A DNA stretch of 64,000 bases from an uncultured Sulfitobacter sp. (GTDB lineage: Bacteria; Pseudomonadota; Alphaproteobacteria; Rhodobacterales; Rhodobacteraceae), in contig NZ_CANNBM010000009.1 of assembly GCF_947502895.1 (NCBI RefSeq), positions 1 to 64,000 of the forward strand, read 5' to 3'. A program made the translations under genes and the position numbers. Below are positions 8,567 to 17,162 of this stretch, in pieces. The notes under the pieces were generated by a model. It was not told the origin of the DNA. It worked only from the letters and a program-made list of their open reading frames with translations, and searched no databases. Numbering within the stretch: the first letter of the stretch is position 1; each line of letters opens with the position of its first letter.

Positions 8567-9736
8567 TTACGCGTCGATCGTGTACTGTTTGATGAAGTCG
8601 CGGTCAGGTTCCACGCCGATACCGTGCCCTGTGGGGATGGCAACGCGGCCCTTGTTTGCCTTGACCTGAGCTTGGATATTCAGTGGCTCTGCCAGCAGGT
8701 TGTCGCGGAACTTGTTGTCGGTGGTGTCGAATTCCAGCATCGGCTCCCATGGGTGCAGGCCACCGGGCAGGGGCGGCATGGCCGCCAGCAGTTGCAGATT
8801 GGTCGCCACCGCAATGGCACTGCCCCAGACGTGGTTGATGACGGGGGTGAAATGCGCGTGGCACAGGGCCAGCACACGCAAATATTCGCTGATGCCCCCC
8901 AACGCGCAAACCTCTGGCTGGGCGATGTCCAGCCCGCGGTTCTCAAGGATGTTGCGCCAGCCCCAGCGGTTGAACTCGGCCTCGCCACCCGAAATGTTCA
9001 CCTTCAGCCCTGCGCGAAGTTCGCGGTAGCCGTCCAGATCTTCGGGGGCGATGGGTTCTTCGAACCAGTAGGCGTCCAATTCTTCCAGTGCGCGGCCCAC
9101 ATAGAATGCGTCCGATGTTGTGTAGCAGTGATTGGCATCCACCATAAAGCGGAAACCATCCCCCACGCCTGCGCGCACGGCCTCGCAGAGCTTTACATCA
9201 GGTTTGGGGCCAAAGCCGGTTTTCATCTTGGTCGCGGTAAATCCCATGTCCTTGATCGCGGCCGCCTCGTCCTTGAACCGCGCGGCAAGCGTGTCGACAG
9301 GTTCATCGCGCAGCATCATCCCGTAGCCATAGCAGGGCACATCTGTGCGGTGCGCGCCGCCGATCATCTTGTGCAGGGGCAGTCCTGCCACCTTGCCTGC
9401 GATATCCCACAGCGCGATGTCCACGCCCGAGAGAGATTGCATCGGCATGCCTTTCTGACCGTGGTCTCGCAAAAGGTTGTAGACCTTATGCCAGATCACG
9501 TCCCGATCCATCGGGTCCATGTCCAGCACCATTGGCTGGATTACTTTTTCAACGATGCCCTTATTGGCGACAGCTATATTTCCAGGACCAAAACACTCGC
9601 CCCAGCCTGTCACGCCTTCGTCCGTCTGCACCTCGACCAGATGCGCAGAGCGTTTTGCGTAGTATTGCTGCGAATAGCCCAACACCTCGGGCATATCGTA
9701 TTGCAACACATGGCTGATGATGCGGGTGATTTTCAT
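8567..9736 (-). CDS. Enolase-superfamily (mandelate racemase type) sugar-acid enzyme, close to D-galactarolactone cycloisomerase
   Basis: A 389-residue MR/MLE-family protein: capping domain ~1-125, then a TIM barrel. Likely catalytic and metal residues: Lys170/Lys172 in TKMKTGFG, Asp200 and Asn202 in VDANHCYTT, Glu226 in WFEEPIAPE, a Glu in NISGGEAE, and a His in VINHVWGS. The pattern WGECFGP, LSGVDIALWDI, DANHCYT and EPMLEFDTTDNKFR closely resembles what I recall of the Agrobacterium galactarolactone cycloisomerase (Gci), which opens galactaro-1,4-lactone to 3-deoxy-2-keto-hexarate. A sugar-acid dehydratase of the same subgroup is the main alternative. Its position between TRAP genes in the operon supports a role in aldarate or lactone breakdown. 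Confidence 0.75.
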   Translation of the reverse strand: MKITRIISHVLQYDMPEVLGYSQQYYAKRSAHLVEVQTDEGVTGWGECFGPGNIAVANKGIVEKVIQPMVLDMDPMDRDVIWHKVYNLLRDHGQKGMPMQSLSGVDIALWDIAGKVAGLPLHKMIGGAHRTDVPCYGYGMMLRDEPVDTLAARFKDEAAAIKDMGFTATKMKTGFGPKPDVKLCEAVRAGVGDGFRFMVDANHCYTTSDAFYVGRALEELDAYWFEEPIAPEDLDGYRELRAGLKVNISGGEAEFNRWGWRNILENRGLDIAQPEVCALGGISEYLRVLALCHAHFTPVINHVWGSAIAVATNLQLLAAMPPLPGGLHPWEPMLEFDTTDNKFRDNLLAEPLNIQAQVKANKGRVAIPTGHGIGVEPDRDFIKQYTIDA

Positions 9737-9819
9737 GAAGACCCAAGAGTTAGAGAGTAAAACGGCAAGGCCATGGAAACAGCCTTGCCGCAGTGCGTCA
9801 GATCAGCGGGTTGGGCTGA

Positions 9820-10842
9820 TTATTCCATCGCGCCCATTTGCTTGAGGAAGCCGATGTGGCTCTCCAGCAGTGCTTTTGCTTCTGGTGTTGTCGCAAACTC
9901 GGTCCAGCCTACCTGTACTGCCGCGCGGTATTTGGCCAGATCTTCCGGTGTCCACTCATACAGGTTTACGCCTTTGGCGGTCAGGTCCTTGGCGGTCTGT
10001 GCGTTCTGGACTTCGTTGATTGTGGCGTTGTGCAGCGCGAGGCTGTCCATTGCCACTTCCATGATCTTTTTATGGTGTGCTGGCATCGCTTCCCATACGT
10101 CCTTGCGGCAGGCAAGGTGATCAGCCGGCATAGAGTGGAAGCCGGGGTAGTTTGTGTGCGTTGCGATGTCATACAGACCCAAGCCCACGTTGTTGGTCAG
10201 GTTTGCCGCATCGGCGCCGTCGATGATACCGGTTTCAAGCGCAGTAAAGATTTCGTTGAAATCCATCACGATCGGTGATGCGCCCATGGCCGAGAAAACC
10301 TTGGTCGCAAGACCAGGGGGTGAGCGGAATTTCCAGTCCTTGAAATCATCCGCGTTGCGGATTGGCGATGTAGAGGCCAGCGATTCAGGGCCGGGGATCC
10401 ACCAGCCGATGAATTCCATGTCGTAGGTGTTGTAGAGACCGTTCAGCGCCGCGCGGCCATCGCCGTGCAGCAGCCATGCCATCTGCTCATACGGGTTACC
10501 GTAGCCGCCCATAAGATCACCGGCAAACTGGAATGCGGGGTTCTTACCTGTCTGGTACGCGCCGCCTGTCATGTCGCAATCAAGGATACCTGTGGCAGCC
10601 GCATCGAATGTCTCGACCGATTTGACCACGGATGATGAATAGAACATCTCGACCGCGATCTCGCCGTTGGACATTGTCTGAATGTCGTCAATGTATTTCG
10701 CGGCCATTTTCCCCGAAAGGGTCTCTGGCGAGAAGTGCGTTTGAATGCGAAGTTTGGTTGTTGCGTGGCCATCAGCCATTGCCGTGCCCGCGACCATAGC
10801 CGCTGCAACGGCCACCGAGGCAGCTGTCTTCAATAGTGTCAT
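9820..10842 (-). CDS. dctP: TRAP transporter periplasmic solute-binding protein (DctP/FcbT1 type)
   Basis: A 340-residue periplasmic protein with a signal peptide (cleavage after the ATAMA-like site, residues ~1-23) and a DctP fold. The WWIPGPES segment and the FRSPPGLATKVFSAMGASP stretch, which carries the conserved Arg that salt-bridges the substrate carboxylate, are family features. It resembles the 2-oxo-acid/mannitol/chloroaromatic branch and so should bind an organic acid. It is the first gene of the operon and starts 198 bp from the divergent GntR gene. Its leader contains a strong GGGAGGAC ribosome site within a 15-base stretch shared with the frcB-like gene leader. Confidence 0.9.
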   Translation of the reverse strand: MTLLKTAASVAVAAAMVAGTAMADGHATTKLRIQTHFSPETLSGKMAAKYIDDIQTMSNGEIAVEMFYSSSVVKSVETFDAAATGILDCDMTGGAYQTGKNPAFQFAGDLMGGYGNPYEQMAWLLHGDGRAALNGLYNTYDMEFIGWWIPGPESLASTSPIRNADDFKDWKFRSPPGLATKVFSAMGASPIVMDFNEIFTALETGIIDGADAANLTNNVGLGLYDIATHTNYPGFHSMPADHLACRKDVWEAMPAHHKKIMEVAMDSLALHNATINEVQNAQTAKDLTAKGVNLYEWTPEDLAKYRAAVQVGWTEFATTPEAKALLESHIGFLKQMGAME

Positions 10843-11039
10843 GTTGTCCTCCCAGACGTTACGCGTGTGTGCCCGGAGGTCGAACCGCCCCCGCTCCCAA
10901 TAACGCTAACGTGAGGTTAGGCTGACGAATCGTCTACAACAAGAAAAAAGTGAAATTTATAATAATTTCGAGATTATTATGTATTCTCGAAATTATTTAG
11001 TCTAGTGTTGAATGGTACAAACATGAAGCGGAACCAGAA
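10843..11039. promoter_or_regulatory. Divergent promoter region of the TRAP operon and the GntR regulator
   Basis: This 197-bp intergenic space separates two genes pointing away from each other. Its right half is very AT-rich compared with the flanking genes. It holds a perfect inverted repeat (10961-10973 with 10985-10997) plus a further GAAATT half-site at 10952-10957. That arrangement suits an operator for the adjacent GntR protein controlling both directions. No confident -35/-10 pair can be assigned by eye. Confidence 0.6.
10961..10997. promoter_or_regulatory. 13-bp perfect inverted repeat, candidate GntR operator
   Basis: The left arm AATAATTTCGAGA (10961-10973) is exactly matched by the right arm TCTCGAAATTATT (10985-10997), separated by 11 bases. 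A third related half-site, GAAATT at 10952-10957, forms a shorter nested repeat with AATTTC in the left arm. The site lies 43 bp before the GntR start codon. The sequence shows the repeat; binding by the adjacent regulator is inferred. Confidence 0.6.
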
Positions 11040-11690
11040 ATGTCGCAAGACCCAGATATTTATCATGCTCTAGAGAGGCGGTTGATCACCAATGGCTTTC
11101 AACACGGAGCAAAGCTGCGGGCCGAGGTGTTGCGCACCGAATTTGGCTGTTCTGCGAGCACTGTGCGCGAGGTCCTGTTCCGGTTGTCGACAGTCGGGTT
11201 GGTGAATTTCCAAGAACAGCGCGGGTTTCGAGTGCCGGAGCGGTCGCCGCAGAAATTGATCGAGCTAACCCATCTGCGCGTCTTGCTGGAGGGGGAGGGG
11301 AGCGTTTTGTCCATCCGCAAAGGCGGGGTGGCTTGGGAAGCGCGTCTGACTGCGGCCCATCACAAGCTGAGCCATATCGAAAAGCGGATACATGCGCAGG
11401 ACGACCCGAGTGAGCTGATCGACATCTGGTTCAGTTCGGAAAACGAGTTTCACCAGACCCTGATTTCGGCCTGTGGGTCAGAGACGCTCAAGCAGATGCA
11501 CGGCCAGATTTATGCGCAGTTCCGCCAGCAGCTGATGGTGGCCGACATGCGGTTTGATTTCATTTCGGAGAACATCCAGCACCACGCCAGTATTCTGGAC
11601 GCTGCCATGGCAGGAGACGAGGCGCTGACGCGCCAGCGCATTCACGAGCATCTGGCGCGGCATCTGACGGGTAATACGCTGGGCGACTAG
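11040..11690 (+). CDS. GntR-family transcriptional regulator (FadR/FCD subfamily)
   Basis: A 216-residue regulator: N-terminal winged helix-turn-helix (~5-70, including GCSASTVREVLFRLSTVGLV) and a C-terminal all-helical FCD ligand domain (~75-210). Likely metal or ligand residues include His in NEFHQTLISACGS and HASILDAAMAGDEA. FCD regulators usually repress sugar-acid genes and are released by an acid effector. The gene is divergent from the TRAP/UxaA operon with a strong inverted repeat between them, so it most likely controls that operon and itself. Its stop codon overlaps the convergent DenD-like gene by 4 bp. Confidence 0.9.
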   Translation: MSQDPDIYHALERRLITNGFQHGAKLRAEVLRTEFGCSASTVREVLFRLSTVGLVNFQEQRGFRVPERSPQKLIELTHLRVLLEGEGSVLSIRKGGVAWEARLTAAHHKLSHIEKRIHAQDDPSELIDIWFSSENEFHQTLISACGSETLKQMHGQIYAQFRQQLMVADMRFDFISENIQHHASILDAAMAGDEALTRQRIHEHLARHLTGNTLGD

Positions 11691-12652
11691 GCCGAAAGCT
11701 CGTCCTGCATGTAAACTTCGATGATCTTGTCAAAAGACTGTTCGGCGCGAAAACCCAAAGCGATGGCGCGTTCGGGCGCAAAGTCGCGCGGCCAGCCATC
11801 AACAATTTTCATGATCGTTTCATCGGGCTGGTGTTTGATCAGATCAACCGCTTTTTGTCCGGCGACCTTGCGCAGCGCCTCGATCTGTTCTTCTACCGTG
11901 CAGCTGAGGCCAGGCAGGTTCATTGCGCGCCGCCCTTCAAGCAGATCGGTATCAAGCTGCGCTGCTTGGGTCAGAAACTGTGCGGCGGCACGCGGGCTGG
12001 CATGCCAGTGGCGCACGGTATCTGGCACGGGCAGGACCGCCTCCACCCCATTCAGCGGCTCACGAATGATGCCCGAAAAGAACGAGGATGCCGCCGCATT
12101 GGCCTTGCCGGGCCTCACGCAGATTGTGGGCAGGCGCAGGGATAGACCGTCGATAAACCCTTTGCGGCTAAAATCCGTCACCATCAACTCGCAGGCGGCC
12201 TTTTGTGCGCCATAACTGGTTTGCGGCGCAGAGAGGAATTCATCGTCGATCTTGTCTGGATAGGGTCCGCCAAAAACAGCGATGGATGAGGTGAACACCA
12301 TGCGTGGGCGGTAGGTGCCGCCCGAGGCGTGATGTTCGTTTTTCAAGGCCTCCAGAAGGTGCCACATCGCCATCATGTTTACGTCCCAACCCAGATCGAA
12401 CTCGGCCTCGGCCTGTCCCGACACGATAGCGGCGAGGTGAAAGATCACATCGGGGCGGCTGCTGGCCAGTGTCTTGGCCATCGCTGGGTCTGCAACATTG
12501 CCGATAACGGTTTTTGCCGCCACGCCGTCAGCCGGAAAGGCGCGGTCAAACAGGGTCAGTTCCGCATTGGGAAAGATGGTATCTGTAGTGATGCGCTGGG
12601 CCAGCTTTTGGCCGATCATTCCGCCACCACCAAGGATTAGAATTTTGGTCAT
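11687..12652 (-). CDS. denD: NAD-dependent epimerase/dehydratase-fold enzyme, probable D-erythronate dehydrogenase
   Basis: A 321-residue extended SDR: NAD-binding GGGGMIG near the N-terminus, Ser in FTSSIAVFGG and the YxxxK pair in SYGAQKAACEL. The overall pattern (FHLAAIVSGQAEAEFDLGWDVN, LRLPTICVRPGKANAAASSFFSGIIREPL, RHWHASPRAA) matches the DenD group, which oxidises D-erythronate to 2-oxo-tetronate. That fits the window, because the rest of the tetronate pathway (LtnD, OtnK, OtnC, OtnI) lies about 6 kb away on the other strand; OtnI would convert the 2-oxo product to the 3-oxo form. It is translationally coupled (4-bp overlap) to the preceding reductase gene. Confidence 0.78.
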   Translation of the reverse strand: MTKILILGGGGMIGQKLAQRITTDTIFPNAELTLFDRAFPADGVAAKTVIGNVADPAMAKTLASSRPDVIFHLAAIVSGQAEAEFDLGWDVNMMAMWHLLEALKNEHHASGGTYRPRMVFTSSIAVFGGPYPDKIDDEFLSAPQTSYGAQKAACELMVTDFSRKGFIDGLSLRLPTICVRPGKANAAASSFFSGIIREPLNGVEAVLPVPDTVRHWHASPRAAAQFLTQAAQLDTDLLEGRRAMNLPGLSCTVEEQIEALRKVAGQKAVDLIKHQPDETIMKIVDGWPRDFAPERAIALGFRAEQSFDKIIEVYMQDELSA

Positions 12653-13533
12653 GTCAGATCATTCCGTTTCTTGAGTTCCAGATAGAGCCCCGAGTGGTCC
12701 AGATCGGCGCCGCCCATGGTGTTGCAAAAATCGGCAAAGCGGTCGCGCACAGCTTGGGTAGCGGGCAGGCTGAGGTTCACGGCACCCGCTTCGGCGAGCG
12801 TATTGTCGAGGTCTTTGAGCTGGAATTTGGACAGGCCACCGGGGGCGAAATTGCCTTGCGACATCCGCTCGCCATGCTGTTGCAGGATAACGCTATCGGC
12901 AAACCCGCCTTTGAGCGCGGCACGCAGGGCAGCAGGATCAGCGCCGCCTTGCTCAACCAGCAGGGTTGCTTCGGCGACGGCGGCGATGGTGACAGCGACG
13001 ATGGCCTGATTTGCCAGTTTACACAGTTGCCCCGCGCCCGAGGGTCCGACCCGCACAGGCCGACCCATGGCCGACAGGACGTCACGCATTTGATCAAATA
13101 CCGCAGCTTCGCCGCCCACCATGATGGCGAGCGTGGCATCCTCTGCGCCTTTGGTGCCGCCTGATACGGGCGCATCCAGATGTGCCACGCCATGTTGCCC
13201 CAGCAGGGCTGACTGGGCGCGGGCGTGTTCGGGTTTTGCACTGGACATGTCGATCCAGACACTGCCGTTTGGCAGGGCTGCGCGGAAAGCATCATCATCC
13301 AGCAATGCCTGTGTCGCGTAACCATCCGATAGCATGCTGATAATGATCTCGGCCCCTGCAATGGCCTCGGCAGCAGTGGCGGCAGTGTTTGCACCTGCCT
13401 CGACCAAAGGGGCGGCACGGTCCGCGCTGCGGTTCCAGACCGTCAGTTGATGCCCCGCTGACATCAGATTTCGGGTCATGGGTGCGCCCATCAGGCCAGT
13501 GCCTAGCAAGGTAATTTTTCGCGGCTCAATCAT
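12649..13533 (-). CDS. 3-hydroxyisobutyrate-dehydrogenase-family NAD(P) oxidoreductase
   Basis: A 294-residue beta-hydroxyacid dehydrogenase with Rossmann motif LLGTGLMGAPM, the standard substrate loop DAPVSGGTKGAED and catalytic Lys in AGQLCKLANQ. Unlike the homologue at 1685-2572 it keeps the canonical SGG loop, so tartronate semialdehyde reductase or another C3/C4 hydroxyacid dehydrogenase is plausible. It precedes the DenD-like gene with a 4-bp overlap and is read divergently from the nine-gene SDR-to-OtnI operon, sharing the 13534-13719 promoter region. This ties the two transcripts together in tetronate or related acid metabolism. Confidence 0.82.
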   Translation of the reverse strand: MIEPRKITLLGTGLMGAPMTRNLMSAGHQLTVWNRSADRAAPLVEAGANTAATAAEAIAGAEIIISMLSDGYATQALLDDDAFRAALPNGSVWIDMSSAKPEHARAQSALLGQHGVAHLDAPVSGGTKGAEDATLAIMVGGEAAVFDQMRDVLSAMGRPVRVGPSGAGQLCKLANQAIVAVTIAAVAEATLLVEQGGADPAALRAALKGGFADSVILQQHGERMSQGNFAPGGLSKFQLKDLDNTLAEAGAVNLSLPATQAVRDRFADFCNTMGGADLDHSGLYLELKKRNDLT

Positions 13534-13719
13534 CGCAGGGGGTCCTTTCGCATCAGAAACGCCGTGGGGTTATGGTCAAATCCAAATCTCTGTCATACGC
13601 TAAACTATCCGTCCAGAAGCGCCATTGGCTCTGCTTGATTTACATGAGGTTTGTGAAAATACGCAAGCTTTGGCGCCGCTGGATGGTAAGGGTGCAACCA
13701 TAGATCGGGATGAATAATT
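13534..13719. promoter_or_regulatory. Divergent promoter region between reductase gene and nine-gene catabolic operon
   Basis: 186 bp between two divergent genes. It should contain promoters for both transcripts. I see no clear inverted repeat and no small gene. The plus-strand operon appears to start from a GTG with only a weak purine-rich GGGATGA stretch upstream. Confidence 0.45.
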
Positions 13720-14481
13720 GTGACTGGACAAAGGCTTAGCGGGAAGCGCGTTTTGGTGACTGCCGCCGGACAGGGGATCGGGCGGGCCAGTGCAATTGCT
13801 ATGGCGCGCGAGGGTGCGCAGGTGTTTGCGACCGATGTAAACATGGATGCACTATCTACGATTCGGGATGCGAATCTCGAAAATATAGAAATTTTCGAAC
13901 TTGATGCGCGCAGTGACGAGAGTGCGCAGGCAGGTGTCGCGCGGGCCAATCCGGATGTTTTGTTCAACTGCGCGGGCTTCGTACATCACGGCACAATTCT
14001 GGATGCCAAAGACGACGATCTGGAATTCGCGCTTGATTTGAATGTCCGCTCAATGGTGCGAACCATTCGCGCGGCGCTGCCGAATATGCTGGAGCGTGGA
14101 ACAGGCTCGATCATCAATATGTCATCGGCTGCAGGCTCTATCATCGGTGCGCCGAACCGTTTCATCTACGGAACCACCAAGGCGGCGGTCGTCGGGCTGA
14201 CAAAGTCGGTTGCGGTTGATTTTGTAGCCAAGGGTATTCGGTGTAACTGCATTTGCCCCGGCACGGTGGAATCCCCCAGCTGGCATGACCGCGTAACCGC
14301 GCTGGGTGAGCAGTTGGGCAGCTATGACGAAGCCATGGCGCAGTTTGTAGCGCGGCAGCCTATGGGCCGTGTCGCTACCGCCGAGGAGATTGCGGCGCTT
14401 GTTGTGTACCTTGCCAGTGACGAAAGCGCATTCACCACAGGGCACACGCATATCATTGATGGAGGCTGGTCAGGCCAATGA
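13720..14481 (+). CDS. Short-chain dehydrogenase, probable 2-keto-3-deoxy-acid 4-dehydrogenase type
   Basis: A classical SDR of 253 residues: TGxxxGxG as TAAGQGIG, NCAG, catalytic Ser in NMSSAAG and Tyr/Lys in YGTTKAAVV. It begins with GTG. The sequence type (ICPGTVESPSW, then VARQPMGRVATAEEIAAL) resembles 2-keto-3-deoxy-L-fuconate and -rhamnonate dehydrogenases, which oxidise C4 of a 2-keto-3-deoxy acid. It overlaps the IlvD/EDD dehydratase by 4 bp and is followed by a fumarylacetoacetase-fold hydrolase. This is the order expected for a dehydratase, 4-dehydrogenase and diketo-acid hydrolase route. The exact sugar acid (fuconate, rhamnonate or a pentonate) is not shown. Confidence 0.78.
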   Translation: MTGQRLSGKRVLVTAAGQGIGRASAIAMAREGAQVFATDVNMDALSTIRDANLENIEIFELDARSDESAQAGVARANPDVLFNCAGFVHHGTILDAKDDDLEFALDLNVRSMVRTIRAALPNMLERGTGSIINMSSAAGSIIGAPNRFIYGTTKAAVVGLTKSVAVDFVAKGIRCNCICPGTVESPSWHDRVTALGEQLGSYDEAMAQFVARQPMGRVATAEEIAALVVYLASDESAFTTGHTHIIDGGWSGQ

Positions 14482-16295
14482 CACAAGATACCCCGAAAGC
14501 CACGCGGATCAGCAAGGATGCCCTGCGGTCGCGCAAGTGGTTTATGAACCCTGACAATCTGGAGATGACCGCGCTGTATCTGGAGCGGTATCTGAACTAT
14601 GGGCTGACGCGTGAGGAGCTGCAATCGGGCAAGCCGATCATCGGGATTGCGCAGACGGGGAGCGATCTGTCGCCATGCAACCGCCACCATATCGAACTGA
14701 CCAAGCGCGTGCGCGACGGTATCATCGCGGCAGGGGGGACATGCATTGAAATTCCGGTGCACCCGATTCAGGAAACGGGCAAACGGCCCACTGCATCGCT
14801 GGACCGCAACCTTGCCTATCTGTCGCTGGTCGAGACCTTGTTCGGCTATCCGCTGGACGGTGTTGTACTGAACATCGGGTGTGACAAAACCACGCCTGCG
14901 CTGTTGATGGCGGCGGCCACGGTGAACATCCCTGCGATTGCCTTGTCCGTCGGCCCGATGCTGAATGGCTGGTGGAAGGGCGAGCGTGCAGGCTCTGGCA
15001 CCGTGATCTGGAAAGCGCGCGAGCAGTTGGCTGCGGGCAATATCGGCACGGACGAGTTTATGGAGATCGCGGCCGCCTCTGCGCCGTCGGTGGGCTATTG
15101 CAACACGATGGGGACGGCCACGACCATGAATTCACTTGCCGAGGCGCTGGGCATGCAACTGCCCGGTTCTGCTGCAATTCCCGCGCCTTACCGCGAGCGG
15201 GGGCAGATCAGCTATGAGACTGGCAAGCGGATCGTTGACATGGTTTGGGAGGACATGCGCCCGACCGATATCATGACCCGCGAGGCATTCGAGAATGCGA
15301 TCGTCATCAACTCGGCCATCGGCGGCTCTACCAATGCGCCGATTCATTTGAACGCGATTGCGCGGCATTTGGGTGTGCCGCTGGACAATGATGACTGGCA
15401 AAAACACGGGCATGATGTGCCGCTGCTGGTCAACATGCAGCCTGCGGGCAAATATCTGGGCGAAGATTACCAGCATGCAGGCGGTGTGCCTGCGGTGGTG
15501 GGTGAATTGATTGCAGGGGGGCTGCTGCCGCATCCCGATGCTGTGACCGCCAATGGTAAAACCATGGGCGATAATTGCGCGGCGCAACGCTCAAAGAACA
15601 CGGATGTGATCAAGCCTGCCAGTGATCCGATGATCGGGCAGGCGGGGTTCCTGAACTTGTCAGGCAATCTGTTCGAAAGCGCGATTATGAAAACTTCCGT
15701 GATCTCGCCCGCGTTTCGCAAAACCTATCTGTCCAATCCGGATGATCCAGAGGCGTTCGAGGGCCGTGCCATTGTCTTTGAAGGGCCGGAGGATTTTCAC
15801 CACCGGATCGACGACGCGTCCGAGAACATCGACGAAAACTGTATTTTGTTCATGCGCGGTGCGGGCCCCAAAGGATACCCCGGTGCGGCGGAGGTCGTGA
15901 ACATGCGACCCCCGTCTTATCTGATCAAAAAGGGGGTCGAGGCCTTGCCGTGTATCGGGGATGGCCGCCAGTCGGGGACATCAGGCAGCCCGTCGATCCT
16001 CAACGCATCGCCCGAGGCTGCGGACGGTGGCGGATTGGCCTTGCTGCAAAACGGTGATCCCGTGCGCATTGATCTGGGTAAGGGAACGGTCAACATGCTG
16101 GTCCCGCTGGACGAGTTGAACGAGCGTGCCCGCGTGCTTGCAGCCAATGGCGGTTACGACGTGCCTGCCAGCCAATCGCCGTGGCAAGAACTGTTCCGCG
16201 AAAAAGTAGGGCGTCTGGATCAGGGTATGACCCTTGAGGGCGCGGAAAAATATCAAGACATCGCACGCAAGTACATGCCGCGCGACAATCACTAA
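14478..16295 (+). CDS. IlvD/EDD-family sugar-acid dehydratase
   Basis: A 605-residue dehydratase of the IlvD/EDD family. The three Cys positions that hold the Fe-S cluster in this family are visible: SPCNRHH, GCDKTTPA and YCNTMGT. The length and the GQSGTSGSPSILNASPEA-type C-terminal signature fit pentonate/hexonate dehydratases (L-arabinonate or D-xylonate type) better than dihydroxyacid dehydratase of valine synthesis. It should convert an aldonate to its 2-keto-3-deoxy acid, which the preceding SDR would oxidise at C4. The ATG overlaps the SDR stop (ATGA). Substrate specificity within this family cannot be read from sequence by eye. Confidence 0.88.
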   Translation: MTQDTPKATRISKDALRSRKWFMNPDNLEMTALYLERYLNYGLTREELQSGKPIIGIAQTGSDLSPCNRHHIELTKRVRDGIIAAGGTCIEIPVHPIQETGKRPTASLDRNLAYLSLVETLFGYPLDGVVLNIGCDKTTPALLMAAATVNIPAIALSVGPMLNGWWKGERAGSGTVIWKAREQLAAGNIGTDEFMEIAAASAPSVGYCNTMGTATTMNSLAEALGMQLPGSAAIPAPYRERGQISYETGKRIVDMVWEDMRPTDIMTREAFENAIVINSAIGGSTNAPIHLNAIARHLGVPLDNDDWQKHGHDVPLLVNMQPAGKYLGEDYQHAGGVPAVVGELIAGGLLPHPDAVTANGKTMGDNCAAQRSKNTDVIKPASDPMIGQAGFLNLSGNLFESAIMKTSVISPAFRKTYLSNPDDPEAFEGRAIVFEGPEDFHHRIDDASENIDENCILFMRGAGPKGYPGAAEVVNMRPPSYLIKKGVEALPCIGDGRQSGTSGSPSILNASPEAADGGGLALLQNGDPVRIDLGKGTVNMLVPLDELNERARVLAANGGYDVPASQSPWQELFREKVGRLDQGMTLEGAEKYQDIARKYMPRDNH

Positions 16296-16313
16296 AACTC
16301 AGAGGAAAACACC

Positions 16314-17162
16314 ATGAAACTTGTCCGCTATGGCGCTGTCGGTGCCGAGAAACCTGCGATGCTGGATGATGAGGGCCAGTTGCGCGATCTGTCTGCGCAC
16401 GTGAGCGATATCAACGGTGATATGCTGGATGATGCCAGCATCGCCAAGCTGCGGGCGCTTGATCCTGCCAGCCTGCCGCTGGTGGAAGGGGAGCAGCGCA
16501 TCGGGGCCTGCGTGGGCAACATCGGTAAATTCCTGTGCATCGGGCTGAACTATTCGGACCATGCCGCCGAGACAGGCGCTGAAATTCCCAAGCATCCGAT
16601 TTTGTTCTTCAAGGCGAATTCCGCCATTGTGGGTGCTTACGACGATGTGGTGATGCCGCGCGGATCAACCCAGACCGATTGGGAAGTCGAGCTGGGAGTT
16701 GTGATCGGCACCACTGCCAAATACGTCACCAAGGAAAATGCGCTGGACCATGTGGCGGGCTATTGCATCGTGAATGATGTGTCCGAGCGGCATTTTCAGG
16801 CAAACCTGACGGGGCAGTGGACCAAGGGGAAATCCTGCGACACCTTCGGCCCGACTGGTCCATGGCTGGTGACACGTGACGAGGTTGAAGACCCGCAGAA
16901 CCTTGATATGGCGTTGGATGTGAACGGCAAGCGGATGCAGACGGGCACCACCTCCACAATGATCTTTACCGTGGCCGAGATTATCGAGCACCTCTCGGGC
17001 CTGATGACATTGCATCCCGGTGATGTGATTACCACAGGCACCCCTCCCGGTGTGGGGTTGGGGATGAAGCCCGAGCCTGTGTTTCTCAAGAAAGGTGATG
17101 TGATGGAGTTGACCATTCAAGGACTGGGACACCAGCGCCAGAAAGTGGATCAAGATGCCTGA
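16314..17162 (+). CDS. Fumarylacetoacetase-fold hydrolase (2,4-diketo-3-deoxy-acid hydrolase type)
   Basis: A 282-residue FAH-family enzyme. Metal ligands of the family are visible in WEVELGVVIG (E-x-E) and the Asp in VNDVSERHFQ, with GKSCDTFGPTGPW and TTGTPPGVGLGMKPEP as further signatures. In the non-phosphorylative fucose/rhamnose pathways such an enzyme (LRA6-like) splits 2,4-diketo-3-deoxy acids to pyruvate and a hydroxyacid. Its position right after an IlvD/EDD dehydratase and a matching SDR supports that role. 5-oxopent-3-ene-tricarboxylate decarboxylase-type chemistry is an alternative. The 3' end overlaps the next gene by 8 bp. Confidence 0.83.
   Translation: MKLVRYGAVGAEKPAMLDDEGQLRDLSAHVSDINGDMLDDASIAKLRALDPASLPLVEGEQRIGACVGNIGKFLCIGLNYSDHAAETGAEIPKHPILFFKANSAIVGAYDDVVMPRGSTQTDWEVELGVVIGTTAKYVTKENALDHVAGYCIVNDVSERHFQANLTGQWTKGKSCDTFGPTGPWLVTRDEVEDPQNLDMALDVNGKRMQTGTTSTMIFTVAEIIEHLSGLMTLHPGDVITTGTPPGVGLGMKPEPVFLKKGDVMELTIQGLGHQRQKVDQDA

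Noticed and set aside
8471..9760. A 429-codon plus-strand frame antisense to the cycloisomerase-like gene
   Set aside because: The minus-strand gene has all catalytic motifs of its superfamily; the antisense product has none.
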